Source of the DNA: Shewanellaceae bacterium UBA2521
GTDB taxonomy: Bacteria > Pseudomonadota > Gammaproteobacteria > Enterobacterales > Shewanellaceae
Assembly: GCA_002341165.1 (NCBI GenBank)
Contig: DDNL01000093.1
Location: forward strand, 1-10,001
DNA length: 10,001 bases
Direction of reading: 5' to 3'
A model generated the notes under the pieces. The model searched no databases. It saw nothing but the letters and a program-made list of their open reading frames with translations, and was not told the origin of the DNA. A program made the position numbers and the translations under genes. Below, piece after piece: positions 1-7,537 of the stretch. Each line of letters opens with the position of its first letter. Position 1 is the stretch's first letter.

Positions 1-256
1 CGCCATGAGGGTGATATTTACCCAGCACATCACCCACAGTACGAGACGACTTTTTGTATTTTGATGCAGCAGATAAGCCCAGCTCACTCATTGCATAAAT
101 AATACGTCTCTGTACTGGCTTTAAACCATCACCAATATGAGGTAGCGCACGATCCATAATGACATACATGGAGTAATTCAAATAAGCATCTTCCGTAAAG
201 CGACGCATCGGGAGCTGTTCAATACCTTCAACATTCATTTCGATGACATCACTCAT
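1..256 (-). CDS. parC: DNA topoisomerase IV subunit A, N-terminal part (runs off left edge)
   Basis: Catalytic breakage-reunion subunit of topoisomerase IV, which with ParE unlinks daughter chromosomes after replication. Only the first 85 residues are in the window. They contain the diagnostic winged-helix start of the family: AYLNYSMYVIMDRALP at residues 24-39, GDGLKPVQRR at 42-51, YAMSELGL at 54-61 and RTVGDVLGKYHPHG at 72-85. The quinolone-resistance positions (Ser80 and Glu84 in E. coli) and the active-site tyrosine lie just beyond the edge. The ATG at 256 is preceded by a good ribosome binding site (AAGGGTGAG). It follows parE by 34 bases on the same strand, so the two subunits are probably co-transcribed, as they must be made in equal amounts. 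The short N-terminal extension is closer to the Pseudomonas type than to E. coli. Identification is secure. Confidence 0.97.
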   Translation of the reverse strand, partial: MSDVIEMNVEGIEQLPMRRFTEDAYLNYSMYVIMDRALPHIGDGLKPVQRRIIYAMSELGLSAASKYKKSSRTVGDVLGKYHPHG

Positions 257-290
257 TTACTCACCCTTTTATTCTGAAAAATTTGTATCA

Positions 291-2180
291 TTATGCTTCA
301 ACCTCAGCCAAATCGCCTTTACCTTCTAACCAACTTTTTCGATCACCTGATCTCTTTTTGGCCAATAACATATCCATGATTTGAATCGTTTTATCTAAAT
401 CATCGATCGTAAGCTGTACTAAACGTCTTGTATTCGGATCCATCGTTGTTTCGCGAAGCTGAATAGGGTTCATCTCGCCCAAGCCTTTAAAACGCGTTAC
501 ATTGACTTTACCTTTACGCTTTTCAGCTATAATGCGATCGAGTACACCTTCTTTTTCTGCTTCATCTAAAGCATAAAATACGTCATGACCTACATCGATA
601 CGAAACAAAGGTGGCATGGCAATAAATACATGCCCTGCTTCAATAAGAGGTCGAAAGTGCTTCATAAATAAAGCGCATAATAAAGTAGCAATATGCAATC
701 CATCTGAATCGGCATCAGCCAAGATACAAATTTTACCGTAGCGTAAGTCATTCATGTTATCCGAATCCGGATCACAACCTATGGCGACAGAAATATCATG
801 CACTTCTTGTGAAGCAAGAACTTGCGCTGCATCCACTTCCCACGTATTTAAAATTTTACCTTTTAAAGGCATGATAGCTTGGAATTCACGATCACGTGCT
901 TGTTTAGCACTGCCTCCAGCTGAGTCTCCCTCAACCAAAAACAGTTCAGAGCGACGGTTGTCTTGCGTCGCACAATCGGTCAGTTTACCAGGTAAAGCAG
1001 GACCTGTTGTGATGCGTTTGCGCGTCACTTTTTTAATACTTTTTAACCGTGATTGCGCATTACTAATTGAAAGCTCGGCAATACGTAATGCGAGCTCAGT
1101 ATGTTCGTTAAGCCAAAGAGAAAAAGCATCGCGTACCACGCCCGCAACAAAAGCTGCTGATTGACGAGAAGATAACTTCTCTTTGGTTTGCCCCATAAAC
1201 TGGGGATCGTCCATTTTTACCGATAACACATAACTACATTTATGCCATACATCATCAGGAGTAAGCTTCATGCCTCGAGGTAACAAGTTTCTGAACTCAC
1301 AGAACTCGCGTATAGAATCGGATAAACCTTGACGAAAACCATTGATATGTGTGCCACCAAGAGGTGTAGGAATCAGGTTCACATAACTCTCGGTCACCGA
1401 TTCACCACCTTCAGGAAGCCAAGTGACCGCCCACTCTACTGCTTCATGAGGACTACTGAGCGCACCACTAAATGCTGGGTTAGGTAATTGTTCGCTCTTG
1501 CCTAAACGATCGGAGAGGTAATCGGGTAAGCCTTCTTCAAAACACCAATGATAAGACTCATTATTTTGCTGGTTAGTAAATTTAATCGTAAGACCACGAC
1601 ATAAAACAGCTTTAGAGCGTAACTGATCAATGAGTCTCGAAACAGAAAAATGCGCCGAATCAAAATAGGAAGCATCGGGCCAAAATTGAACGCGTGTCCC
1701 TGTATTACGTCGACCACAGGTACCCACTTCTGTCAGTGGCTCCACTTTTTCTCCGGCCGCGAAAGCAATCTCATAGACTTTTGCGTCACGACGTATGGTA
1801 ATTTCTACACGAGAAGACAAGGCGTTAACCACAGAAATACCTACGCCATGTAAGCCGCCTGAGAACTGGTAGTTTTTATTGGAGAATTTACCACCTGCAT
1901 GCAATCTTGTTAAGATTAATTCAACACCTGAAACACCTTCTTCAGGGTGCACATCAACGGGCATACCGCGACCGTTATCAATGACTTCTAAAGAGTTATC
2001 TTGATGTAAAATAACTTCAATTTGTGTTGCATGACCTGCTAAGGCTTCATCCACACTGTTATCGATGACTTCTTGCCCCAAATGATTGGGGCGCGTTGTA
2101 TCGGTATACATACCAGGACGGCGCTTGACCGGATCAAGACCACTGAGAACTTCTATATCATCGGAAGTATACTGACTCAT
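291..2180 (-). CDS. parE: DNA topoisomerase IV subunit B (ATPase)
   Basis: ATPase subunit of topoisomerase IV; ATP binding closes the gate that drives strand passage and chromosome decatenation. The 629 residues match the E. coli length (630). The GHKL ATPase domain shows VIDNSVDEAL (38-47, with the Mg-binding Asn41), DNGRGMP (68-74) and SGGLHGVG (107-114). The QTK loop is at 331-333. The TOPRIM domain shows LFLVEGDSAGG (413-423, acidic Glu417) and ADADSDGLHI (488-497, metal-binding Asp489, Asp491 and Asp493), followed by FKGLGEMNP (564-572). The ADSDG form and the PGMYTDTTRPNHL start mark it as ParE rather than GyrB. The start ATG at 2180 has only a weak purine-rich ribosome binding site (AAGAAAAG). 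It sits 49 bases after yqiA, behind a probable promoter of its own. All catalytic residues are intact. Confidence 0.98.
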   Translation of the reverse strand: MSQYTSDDIEVLSGLDPVKRRPGMYTDTTRPNHLGQEVIDNSVDEALAGHATQIEVILHQDNSLEVIDNGRGMPVDVHPEEGVSGVELILTRLHAGGKFSNKNYQFSGGLHGVGISVVNALSSRVEITIRRDAKVYEIAFAAGEKVEPLTEVGTCGRRNTGTRVQFWPDASYFDSAHFSVSRLIDQLRSKAVLCRGLTIKFTNQQNNESYHWCFEEGLPDYLSDRLGKSEQLPNPAFSGALSSPHEAVEWAVTWLPEGGESVTESYVNLIPTPLGGTHINGFRQGLSDSIREFCEFRNLLPRGMKLTPDDVWHKCSYVLSVKMDDPQFMGQTKEKLSSRQSAAFVAGVVRDAFSLWLNEHTELALRIAELSISNAQSRLKSIKKVTRKRITTGPALPGKLTDCATQDNRRSELFLVEGDSAGGSAKQARDREFQAIMPLKGKILNTWEVDAAQVLASQEVHDISVAIGCDPDSDNMNDLRYGKICILADADSDGLHIATLLCALFMKHFRPLIEAGHVFIAMPPLFRIDVGHDVFYALDEAEKEGVLDRIIAEKRKGKVNVTRFKGLGEMNPIQLRETTMDPNTRRLVQLTIDDLDKTIQIMDMLLAKKRSGDRKSWLEGKGDLAEVEA

Positions 2181-2216
2181 ATGCTTTTCTTATATTGTGA
2201 TAGGGCTTAAAACACC

Positions 2217-2245
2217 ATTATAACCTGATTTAGGTTAAGTTTAAA
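2217..2245 (-). promoter_or_regulatory. Probable sigma-70 promoter for parE (and parC)
   Basis: On the minus strand a perfect -10 box TATAAT (2217-2222) lies 17 bases downstream of TTTAAA (2240-2245, 4 of 6 matches to the -35 consensus). Transcription would start near 2210, giving a leader of about 30 bases before parE. The site overlaps the yqiA stop codon, so it would let topoisomerase IV be expressed independently of cpdA-yqiA. A short inverted repeat AACCT-gattt-AGGTT (2222-2236) covers the spacer; it could be a weak operator or chance. The call rests on sequence match only. Confidence 0.5.
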
Positions 2246-2805
2246 AAATTCATCATCTCTGGAAGATGATTTTCAAAACGATCAAAATGATGCGAACCAC
2301 CTTGCTCTATATTCAAATGACAGCCTTGATACATCCATACAGCTTTTTTATAATCGAGCACTTCATCTGCTGTTTGTAAATACACGCTATATTGATCAAG
2401 TCGAGATAACGCTTGAGTATCATAACGTTGCAACTGTTTCGCATGTGTTAAAGATACGTCAACCTCTTCACCTGTATAAGGGTTTTTATGCTTACCGATA
2501 AAGTTATGCAAGACTTCGTAGGCTTTTACAGCAGGATTAATCAATACCGCTCGGCCTCCGTAACGCTCACGTAAAAAGGTCGCATAATACGCACCTAAAG
2601 ACGATCCAAGATAATGCACAGCTCGCCCTTGCTTTTGCGCTTTTTGTACTAGAGCACTCAGTTTTTCAATACTTTGATCTGGACAAAAGCTAAGCTGAGG
2701 CAAAGCCAGATGCACATCAGGAAAGTGACTACGCATGTAATCAATTACCTTCAGTGCTTTAGGTGATTGCACACCACTGTTGAAACCATGGATATAAAGT
2801 AGCAT
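2230..2805 (-). CDS. yqiA: YqiA-type esterase, alpha/beta hydrolase
   Basis: Small alpha/beta-hydrolase of the UPF0227/YqiA family. E. coli YqiA hydrolyses short acyl and palmitoyl-CoA-like esters in vitro; its physiological substrate is not settled. The sequence shows LLYIHGFNS (2-10), the nucleophile elbow GSSLG (67-71, Ser69), the family block INPAVKAYEVL with NPYTGEE (about 89-114), an acid residue in TADEVLDY (Asp147) and the catalytic histidine in GGSHHF (His172). Length (191 residues) is normal. The ATG at 2805 is preferred: AAGGAG lies 8 bases upstream, against only 5 for the in-frame GTG at 2808, which would add one residue. It follows cpdA by 22 bases, an arrangement conserved with E. 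coli cpdA-yqiA-parE. Confidence 0.93.
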   Translation of the reverse strand: MLLYIHGFNSGVQSPKALKVIDYMRSHFPDVHLALPQLSFCPDQSIEKLSALVQKAQKQGRAVHYLGSSLGAYYATFLRERYGGRAVLINPAVKAYEVLHNFIGKHKNPYTGEEVDVSLTHAKQLQRYDTQALSRLDQYSVYLQTADEVLDYKKAVWMYQGCHLNIEQGGSHHFDRFENHLPEMMNFLNLT

Positions 2806-2827
2806 CACATAAGCTCCTTATTCAAAA

Positions 2828-3667
2828 TTAATAACCCGATTCTGCTTGCACAGCTTGAAAGCGATTGTCTGGAATACGTTTAACTGAAGTTGAAATCTGT
2901 CCTTCAGCTGAAAGTTCAATAATACGGTATCCAGGCTGCACATCATCTACAGTAAAATCATATGCTTTAGGTTTAAACTGTACCGATGTTGCAGGTGTTG
3001 CCCATAAATCAAAATGTGCATAACGCGCATGGAACTCTTGATGTATGTGACCAAAAAGTACGCTTTTAACCTGTTTAAACTGCGCAAGCTCATCTAAAAA
3101 TAATGCGCCTTCTTTCAGGCGGTGCGCATCTAACCAATGACTTTGTATTTCAATGGGATGATGGTGCAAACAAATAAGATGAAACTTATCTGGATATGCA
3201 GCAAGATGCGCTTTAAGTTGTTCAAGCTGTGTCGTATCAATGTGTCCAGAGACCTGATGAGGAATACTTGAGTCAAGAAGCAGTATATGCCAAGAGCCAA
3301 AGTCCAAGAAGTTCTCAACACCTATAAATTGAGTTGCCATCGCAGCGCGCATTACTTGAGGTACATCGTGATTGCCGGGTAAAATGTGAACCGGTTTACC
3401 AAGCTTATCTAATACAGAACAAGCTAACGCATAAGATGCTTTAGATTGATCCTGACTGACATCTCCAGTTACTAAAATGAAATCAGCATCCACAATATCA
3501 GGCTGCATCGCATCAACGACCGCTTGAAAACTATCCCATGTCTTGATACCAAGCAAATCTTGTTGTTTATCTGCAAAAAGGTGAAGATCCGTGATTTGCA
3601 CAATACGAATCACTTCCGTTTTATTCTTTGGTCGATATTCTTTGGAATTAAACACTTTTGTCACCAT
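2828..3667 (-). CDS. cpdA: 3',5'-cyclic AMP phosphodiesterase
   Basis: Cytoplasmic class III phosphodiesterase that hydrolyses cAMP to AMP and so limits CRP-dependent regulation. The calcineurin-like metallophosphoesterase signature is complete: ITDLHLF (25-31, metal ligands Asp27 and His29), VTGDVSQDQ (66-74, Asp69), LPGNHD (96-101), a triple histidine LHHHP (167-171) and GHIHQE (206-211). The C-terminal PATSVQFKP and the closing ESGY match E. coli CpdA closely, separating it from other members of the superfamily. Length is 279 residues from the ATG at 3667; an in-frame GTG at 3673 would add two residues, and neither start has a good ribosome binding site. It is the first gene of the minus-strand block; in E. 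coli nudF and yqiB come before it, but here an accessory region does. Confidence 0.95.
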   Translation of the reverse strand: MVTKVFNSKEYRPKNKTEVIRIVQITDLHLFADKQQDLLGIKTWDSFQAVVDAMQPDIVDADFILVTGDVSQDQSKASYALACSVLDKLGKPVHILPGNHDVPQVMRAAMATQFIGVENFLDFGSWHILLLDSSIPHQVSGHIDTTQLEQLKAHLAAYPDKFHLICLHHHPIEIQSHWLDAHRLKEGALFLDELAQFKQVKSVLFGHIHQEFHARYAHFDLWATPATSVQFKPKAYDFTVDDVQPGYRIIELSAEGQISTSVKRIPDNRFQAVQAESGY

Positions 3668-3705
3668 GTGCACAGATCATTGCAAATTTTTATGCTGTCA
3701 TATGG

Positions 3706-3714
3706 ATTGTACCA
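3706..3714 (-). promoter_or_regulatory. Candidate extended -10 promoter for cpdA operon
   Basis: The minus strand reads TGGTACAAT, an extended -10 element (TGn followed by TACAAT, 5 of 6 matches). Transcription would begin near 3699, about 30 bases before the cpdA ATG. No good -35 box is seen at the usual distance, which is tolerated by extended -10 promoters. Placement at the head of the cpdA-yqiA-parE-parC set makes it a reasonable candidate. Confidence 0.35.
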
Positions 3715-4190
3715 ACAATAATGAAGCATTAAAAATAAACAAGCACGATCTAGAAAACTTTATTTGAGTTACAAAAAGTAGCTACTCTATCACATAAAGC
3801 GTTTTATTCATGAATAGGATGCGTACTTCTAACATGTTTTTCTTGATGCTTCTATTACAAACAAACTGTAAACCTCATTCTGGCCTGATCAAAAAGAAGT
3901 GCGACACTTTGCTTGCTTTTTATGTAAAGCACCATAATGCACGACAACAAAATAGGATACTGCATTCTATCTTTCACCTTGCACGCCTATATCTTTACAT
4001 TCATCTGCTCGTTCACTTTGATACATGCTATAAACTTTCTTGCTCAAACCATTCATATTCAATGTAAGTATTATTTTTCTCATATGATACTTTTATATCA
4101 TCAAGTATTTTAAATACGATTGTGGTACGTTTTTTCATAAAAAATAACATGATTTTGCGTGCAAAAAAAAAGCAAAAAGATGATAATAAA

Positions 4191-4219
4191 TTGCTTCATA
4201 CTTTATTTTTTGCTACAAA
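4191..4219 (+). promoter_or_regulatory. Weak candidate promoter for exported-protein operon
   Basis: TTGCTT (4191-4196) and TACAAA (4214-4219) are separated by 17 bases, with 3 of 6 and 4 of 6 matches to sigma-70 boxes. It would give a leader of about 48 bases before the ATG at 4274. AT-rich sequence produces such matches easily, so this is a suggestion only. Confidence 0.25.
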
Positions 4220-4273
4220 TTGAACAATAGCTACGGATAAGCAGATCTCAATCTATGGATGGAAGAATACATC

Positions 4274-6637
4274 ATGATACAAAAACTCAATCAATCTAGA
4301 CAACTAACACTAAGCCTAGTAAAAACATATTTTCTCTTCTCGCTCTTGAGCTTTTCTTCACATGGCTTGACCACAGAAGTCTGTGAGCTTCCAGCCAAAA
4401 ACGCATCTGCCACAGAAGAAGAAGATGCGCTCACCAGTGATCTCAAGCAGCTCAGCCCAGAACAAGAAGCCGTTGAATGGCAAAAGATGTATCCACAAGC
4501 ATCATCCCTATATCAAAAAGAACAAAAATTTACACCTGGTTCCAATTTATTTGAAGGCGCTATCACCGAAGAAGAGTCCATATCTATGCTCACCAATCTT
4601 AAGCGTTATGGAGGTTGGGCAGCGAAAGGACTTGAAGCTCTAGGCCCTGTATTTGATGCAGCTGCTATCGGCTTGTGGGCAGATGACTTGGTAGAAACAT
4701 TTTCCAATGAAAAAAGCTCAACATTAGACAAGGTAGCAAGTGTTCTCTATCTCGTCCCCATAGTCAGCGATGGTACAAGAGCTGTTGCACAAGCGGATCA
4801 TTTTGATGAGCACTTACAAGAGCAGATTAAAGATATCACATCACAAAAGCAGTATGTTTATAAAGATGTCTCTGAATCAACCCAAAAGATGAAGTTAAGA
4901 ATTGATGATATTTTTCAGGCCACATATGGCAATATTACTACGTTCTATAGAAATATTTTTTCCTCTGCGGATCACAACATTATTCATGGATTAAAAGTCC
5001 ACCAGCAGGAGTCTTTGGCTTGGATTCATGCTTTAGAGAAAACCCTGTCGCATTTAGACTTGCAATATTACAAAAGTATTTATTACGACATTTACAAGCC
5101 TCCCTACGATTTGGCTCTACATTCAAAGTTACCTTATACACCTCTTGAATGCGATGCCAGAACCTTATCGAATACAGATCTAATCAAAAACCCCAATCAG
5201 CAAGAAGCACTTCATTATCGAAAGAAGCTGCAAAGTTGTTTACACCAAATCACCCTTTCAACGCTTAAGCCTCTCTCTGATCTCACCCACCATAAGCACG
5301 ATAACTTCACTATTGCCCAGTGGGCGCATCGAGGAGACAAGCTCATTCAAGCTAAAGTTGCACTCGTGCAACATGTTCAAAATAAAATTGAAACGAACAA
5401 ATCCACACTCGAAAAAAAGTTGATTCAACAATTTGAGGATTACCTCAAACCTATCAAAAAACCTAATAAAATAAGCCAATATCTGACACGGGTGTCTTCA
5501 GCAACTGAATATTTGTCTTTTACACGCTGGGTTTCAGATGAATTTAGCGATATTCCTAAAGAACAACTTAATCCGCACTATCAAAGCTTAAGCCTCTACA
5601 TTAAACCTTACCAAGTCTGCTCTAAGCGCACTAAAGATCTGACATCAAGCTTCCCTTTAGCAATTCCAGCTTGGCCTATTACTGCATATTGTGCAGGCAT
5701 GCAAAGTATTATTAACTCAAGAGATGGCACCAAGAGGGTTCTATTTGATCGGACTAAGTCTGAAGACATAAAACGAGTCAATAAAATCTTATCCATCTAC
5801 TATACTGCTATACAGCATATCGATGCCAAATCCTATGTTCAAAACAGAATGAAATATGGCTATAGTACGAAGGATTTTAAATATTTTCTCAATCCGTATC
5901 TTGATGCTGTGATCTATTTCGCTAAGCAGTGCTTGATAAGTAACAAAATATCTTGTGGAGATACAGTAAATAATATGAGTTCATTATCCAAGCAAGATGA
6001 AGAGTTAAAAGAAACCGAAACCGAAGCTCAGTTCAAGACTTATTACGCTTCAGTCAAGCAGCTAGAACAGCGTACTCCCATTATTCTAAAAGCTTTTTTT
6101 AAGAAGGTCGATCAACTAAGCCAACAAGGTGTCTACACATTAGAAAAAGCAGATTTATTAGAAATATTCAATGCGTATCCTTTCAATCAAGGATGGTATA
6201 TCTATAAAAATTATGAACAGCTCGGCAATATAGCACCTACTCTGATGTATCAGCACTTAAAAAAAGTCGATAACCTATCTCATACAAAGTTTGTTAGCGA
6301 CAACAACACAACAATACCCTCGGCATTGACAGGCTTTTTACAGCATCAAAAAGTGAAGTTATTTCAAAGTAAATTAAAAGCCACCTTAATCAGATATGAA
6401 AGACAAGATAAAAGCTTGACGAAGCACACTCTGTATCAATACCTATCCAAAAGACATCATACTGAGCAATTAGAGCATTGCCTCATACATAAACAGTTAA
6501 GTCAAAAAATTAAGGAAATATACCACAGTCCTCTGAGTTACCTACCCTTCTGGGGACATATGATTAAACAGCTCATTCATCAAAGAAAAATGTATGAAAA
6601 AATACTCACGCCTCTTTGTATGCATGTCAAAGATTAG
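4274..6637 (+). CDS. Large exported protein of unknown family, possible carrier of an ART-like toxin set
   Basis: I do not recognise this 787-residue protein. It begins with a Sec-type signal peptide: basic start, hydrophobic core around 18-28, probable cleavage after Ser-His-Gly (29-31). An acidic, low-complexity stretch follows (about 44-65). Residues 112-170 hold the only strongly hydrophobic part of the mature chain, two helices (about 116-143 and 148-173) with acidic residues inside and between them and a VPIVSD turn. This resembles in style the translocation hairpins of single-chain toxins, but it is only resemblance. The rest is mainly helical, rich in Lys, His, Tyr and Gln, with a charged coiled-coil-like part near 365-400. 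Nine cysteines (37, 293, 322, 449, 473, 553, 561, 736, 782) suggest disulfides outside the cytoplasm. I chose the ATG at 4274 over the in-frame ATG at 4259 because GGAAG lies upstream and the 12 bases AATACATCATGA around it recur exactly at the next gene's start. First gene of a three-gene set. Confidence 0.85.
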   Translation: MIQKLNQSRQLTLSLVKTYFLFSLLSFSSHGLTTEVCELPAKNASATEEEDALTSDLKQLSPEQEAVEWQKMYPQASSLYQKEQKFTPGSNLFEGAITEEESISMLTNLKRYGGWAAKGLEALGPVFDAAAIGLWADDLVETFSNEKSSTLDKVASVLYLVPIVSDGTRAVAQADHFDEHLQEQIKDITSQKQYVYKDVSESTQKMKLRIDDIFQATYGNITTFYRNIFSSADHNIIHGLKVHQQESLAWIHALEKTLSHLDLQYYKSIYYDIYKPPYDLALHSKLPYTPLECDARTLSNTDLIKNPNQQEALHYRKKLQSCLHQITLSTLKPLSDLTHHKHDNFTIAQWAHRGDKLIQAKVALVQHVQNKIETNKSTLEKKLIQQFEDYLKPIKKPNKISQYLTRVSSATEYLSFTRWVSDEFSDIPKEQLNPHYQSLSLYIKPYQVCSKRTKDLTSSFPLAIPAWPITAYCAGMQSIINSRDGTKRVLFDRTKSEDIKRVNKILSIYYTAIQHIDAKSYVQNRMKYGYSTKDFKYFLNPYLDAVIYFAKQCLISNKISCGDTVNNMSSLSKQDEELKETETEAQFKTYYASVKQLEQRTPIILKAFFKKVDQLSQQGVYTLEKADLLEIFNAYPFNQGWYIYKNYEQLGNIAPTLMYQHLKKVDNLSHTKFVSDNNTTIPSALTGFLQHQKVKLFQSKLKATLIRYERQDKSLTKHTLYQYLSKRHHTEQLEHCLIHKQLSQKIKEIYHSPLSYLPFWGHMIKQLIHQRKMYEKILTPLCMHVKD

Positions 6638-6660
6638 AGGCTTGTATCCAATGTGAAGTT

Positions 6661-6704
6661 GATAGCGCTGATCGGTTCTATAAAAACCATGAATCAGCTC
6701 TATC
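6661..6704 (+). promoter_or_regulatory. Strong hairpin between the first and second exported-protein genes
   Basis: GATAGCGCTGAT (6661-6672) pairs with ATCAGCTCTATC (6693-6704) at 11 of 12 positions. Inside it GGTT (6674-6677) pairs with AACC (6685-6688), leaving a 7-base loop. No T-run follows, so it is not a standard Rho-independent terminator. It fills most of the 117-base gap and could be a transcript-processing or stabilising element that sets different levels for the large protein and the ART-like pair, or a binding site. TTGACT (6705-6710, 5 of 6 to a -35 box) begins right after it, but the best -10 (TATCTT, 6726-6731) is only 15 bases away, so a promoter here is doubtful. Confidence 0.55.
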
Positions 6705-6754
6705 TTGACTTAACTCTCAACGCTCTATCTTTAGAAAAGGATTAGTAATACATC

Positions 6755-7519
6755 ATGAATAGGTTTACACGTCACCTTCTTTATGGGTATCTATTTGCAT
6801 ACCCTAGTTTTTGCTTGGGAGCCTATTTAGCTGAAGAGCTTGCATTCAACCCCCTCAATGAAACCCATTGGCAAAACAGAAACGCAGAACTGATATATAT
6901 TGAAGAATATATGTTGCGCAATACCAACTTCAATCAAGAACAACTCGATAGCTTGCATAATTTATTAGGCAATAACCATTTAAAAGGCATCAATCATTTT
7001 ATCAACACCCCACAAGAAGAAAATGAAAAGGAGCTAACCGCCGCAGAAATAAGCAACACCACAGAGCAAAAAGAACTCATAGAACATACACTGCAAAACT
7101 TACCTACATTAGATACGAGATCCTTTAAAGGACAATTGATCAAACCTTACATTTGGGAGCAACTCAACTCTGGCGATATTTATTATGAAAAAGGTTTTTT
7201 TAATACTGTGGGCTCACTTCATACAGCCTATCAAGACATAAACAGTGAATCTCCTTCAAATCAACTCTATCGGCTCATCATGAACGTTTATGGTAAAAAA
7301 GGCCATCTTGCGCATACAATACATGATCATGGGCAATCAGAAATCCTGTGGTCTTCTAAGTCTCACTTTAAAGTCGTTAGAAAAGACTATGACTCAACAA
7401 CAGATACTTATTATATGCAACTCAATGAAATAGAAACTAAAGATATTACGCCTACCGCTCGCATTCTTTCTTCTTATGATGGTTCACAAATTCATGTAAA
7501 CCGTCCCTCTTGCAGATAA
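6755..7519 (+). CDS. Exported ADP-ribosyltransferase-like protein, QSE type
   Basis: The 254-residue product starts with a signal peptide (hydrophobic 8-22, likely cleaved near Gly22). Residues 36-112 form a helical region shared with the next protein. From about 114 the chain follows the ART exoenzyme plan (the PF03496 type): a LP turn (116-117), SFKG (123-126) where active enzymes have a YRG-like arginine, SGDIYYEKGFFNT (139-151) corresponding to the region before and at the STS motif, a beta strand LYRLIMNVYGKKG (171-183), then GQSEILW (193-199) followed by SHFKVV (203-208). QSE fits the Q/E-x-E catalytic turn, with Glu196 as catalytic glutamate. However, Lys125 replaces the arginine (Arg122 is nearby) and Asn150-Thr-Val replaces STS, so activity is uncertain. 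The mature protein has a single cysteine, Cys253, second from the end. It lies 117 bases after the large exported protein and 18 before its paralogue. The fold call is from remembered family patterns. Confidence 0.75.
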   Translation: MNRFTRHLLYGYLFAYPSFCLGAYLAEELAFNPLNETHWQNRNAELIYIEEYMLRNTNFNQEQLDSLHNLLGNNHLKGINHFINTPQEENEKELTAAEISNTTEQKELIEHTLQNLPTLDTRSFKGQLIKPYIWEQLNSGDIYYEKGFFNTVGSLHTAYQDINSESPSNQLYRLIMNVYGKKGHLAHTIHDHGQSEILWSSKSHFKVVRKDYDSTTDTYYMQLNEIETKDITPTARILSSYDGSQIHVNRPSCR

Positions 7520-7537
7520 TCTTAAGCCTGAAGAACT

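Larger units (their letters stand above)
3668..4273. other. AT-rich divergent intergenic region
   Basis: About 600 bases lie between the divergent starts of cpdA and the exported-protein operon. I see no convincing gene. The only notable frame, 3810-4067 (85 codons), lacks a ribosome binding site and has a low-complexity, cysteine/histidine-rich translation, so I treat it as chance, although it begins with the same TCATGAATAGG as the gene at 6755. The right part is very AT-rich and packed with overlapping palindromes: ATGATA-N6-TATCAT (4084-4101), ATACTT-N10-AAGTAT (4087-4108), GTATTT-t-AAATAC (4105-4117) and TTTTGC-gt-GCAAAA (4153-4166). These could be regulator binding or silencing targets for the downstream operon, or a by-product of base composition. 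Confidence 0.6.

Noticed and set aside
754..1164. 136-codon plus-strand open frame inside parE
   Set aside because: Lies wholly antisense to the well-supported parE gene; it is a shadow of its codon pattern.
2222..2236. AACCT-gattt-AGGTT as a terminator between yqiA and parE
   Set aside because: Five-base-pair stem without a T-run; the overlapping promoter boxes are the better explanation.
3810..4067. 85-codon open frame on the plus strand with a hydrophobic stretch after Met-Asn-Arg
   Set aside because: No ribosome binding site, unusual Cys/His-rich composition and AT-rich non-coding surroundings. The shared TCATGAATAGG with the start at 6755 is intriguing but the translations do not otherwise match.
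4130..4145. TTTTTT-cat-AAAAAA hairpin as a terminator
   Set aside because: The stem is only A-T pairs with no GC part, so it would not stall RNA polymerase in the usual way.
4171..4214. AGCAAAAA and TTTTTGCT inverted repeat as a terminator
   Set aside because: The arms are A/T runs separated by a loop of nearly 30 bases or more; stable folding as a terminator is unlikely.
6755..6823. Lipoprotein signal at Cys20 of the second exported protein
   Set aside because: The residues before the cysteine (Pro-Ser-Phe) do not fit a lipobox; a plain signal peptide is more likely.
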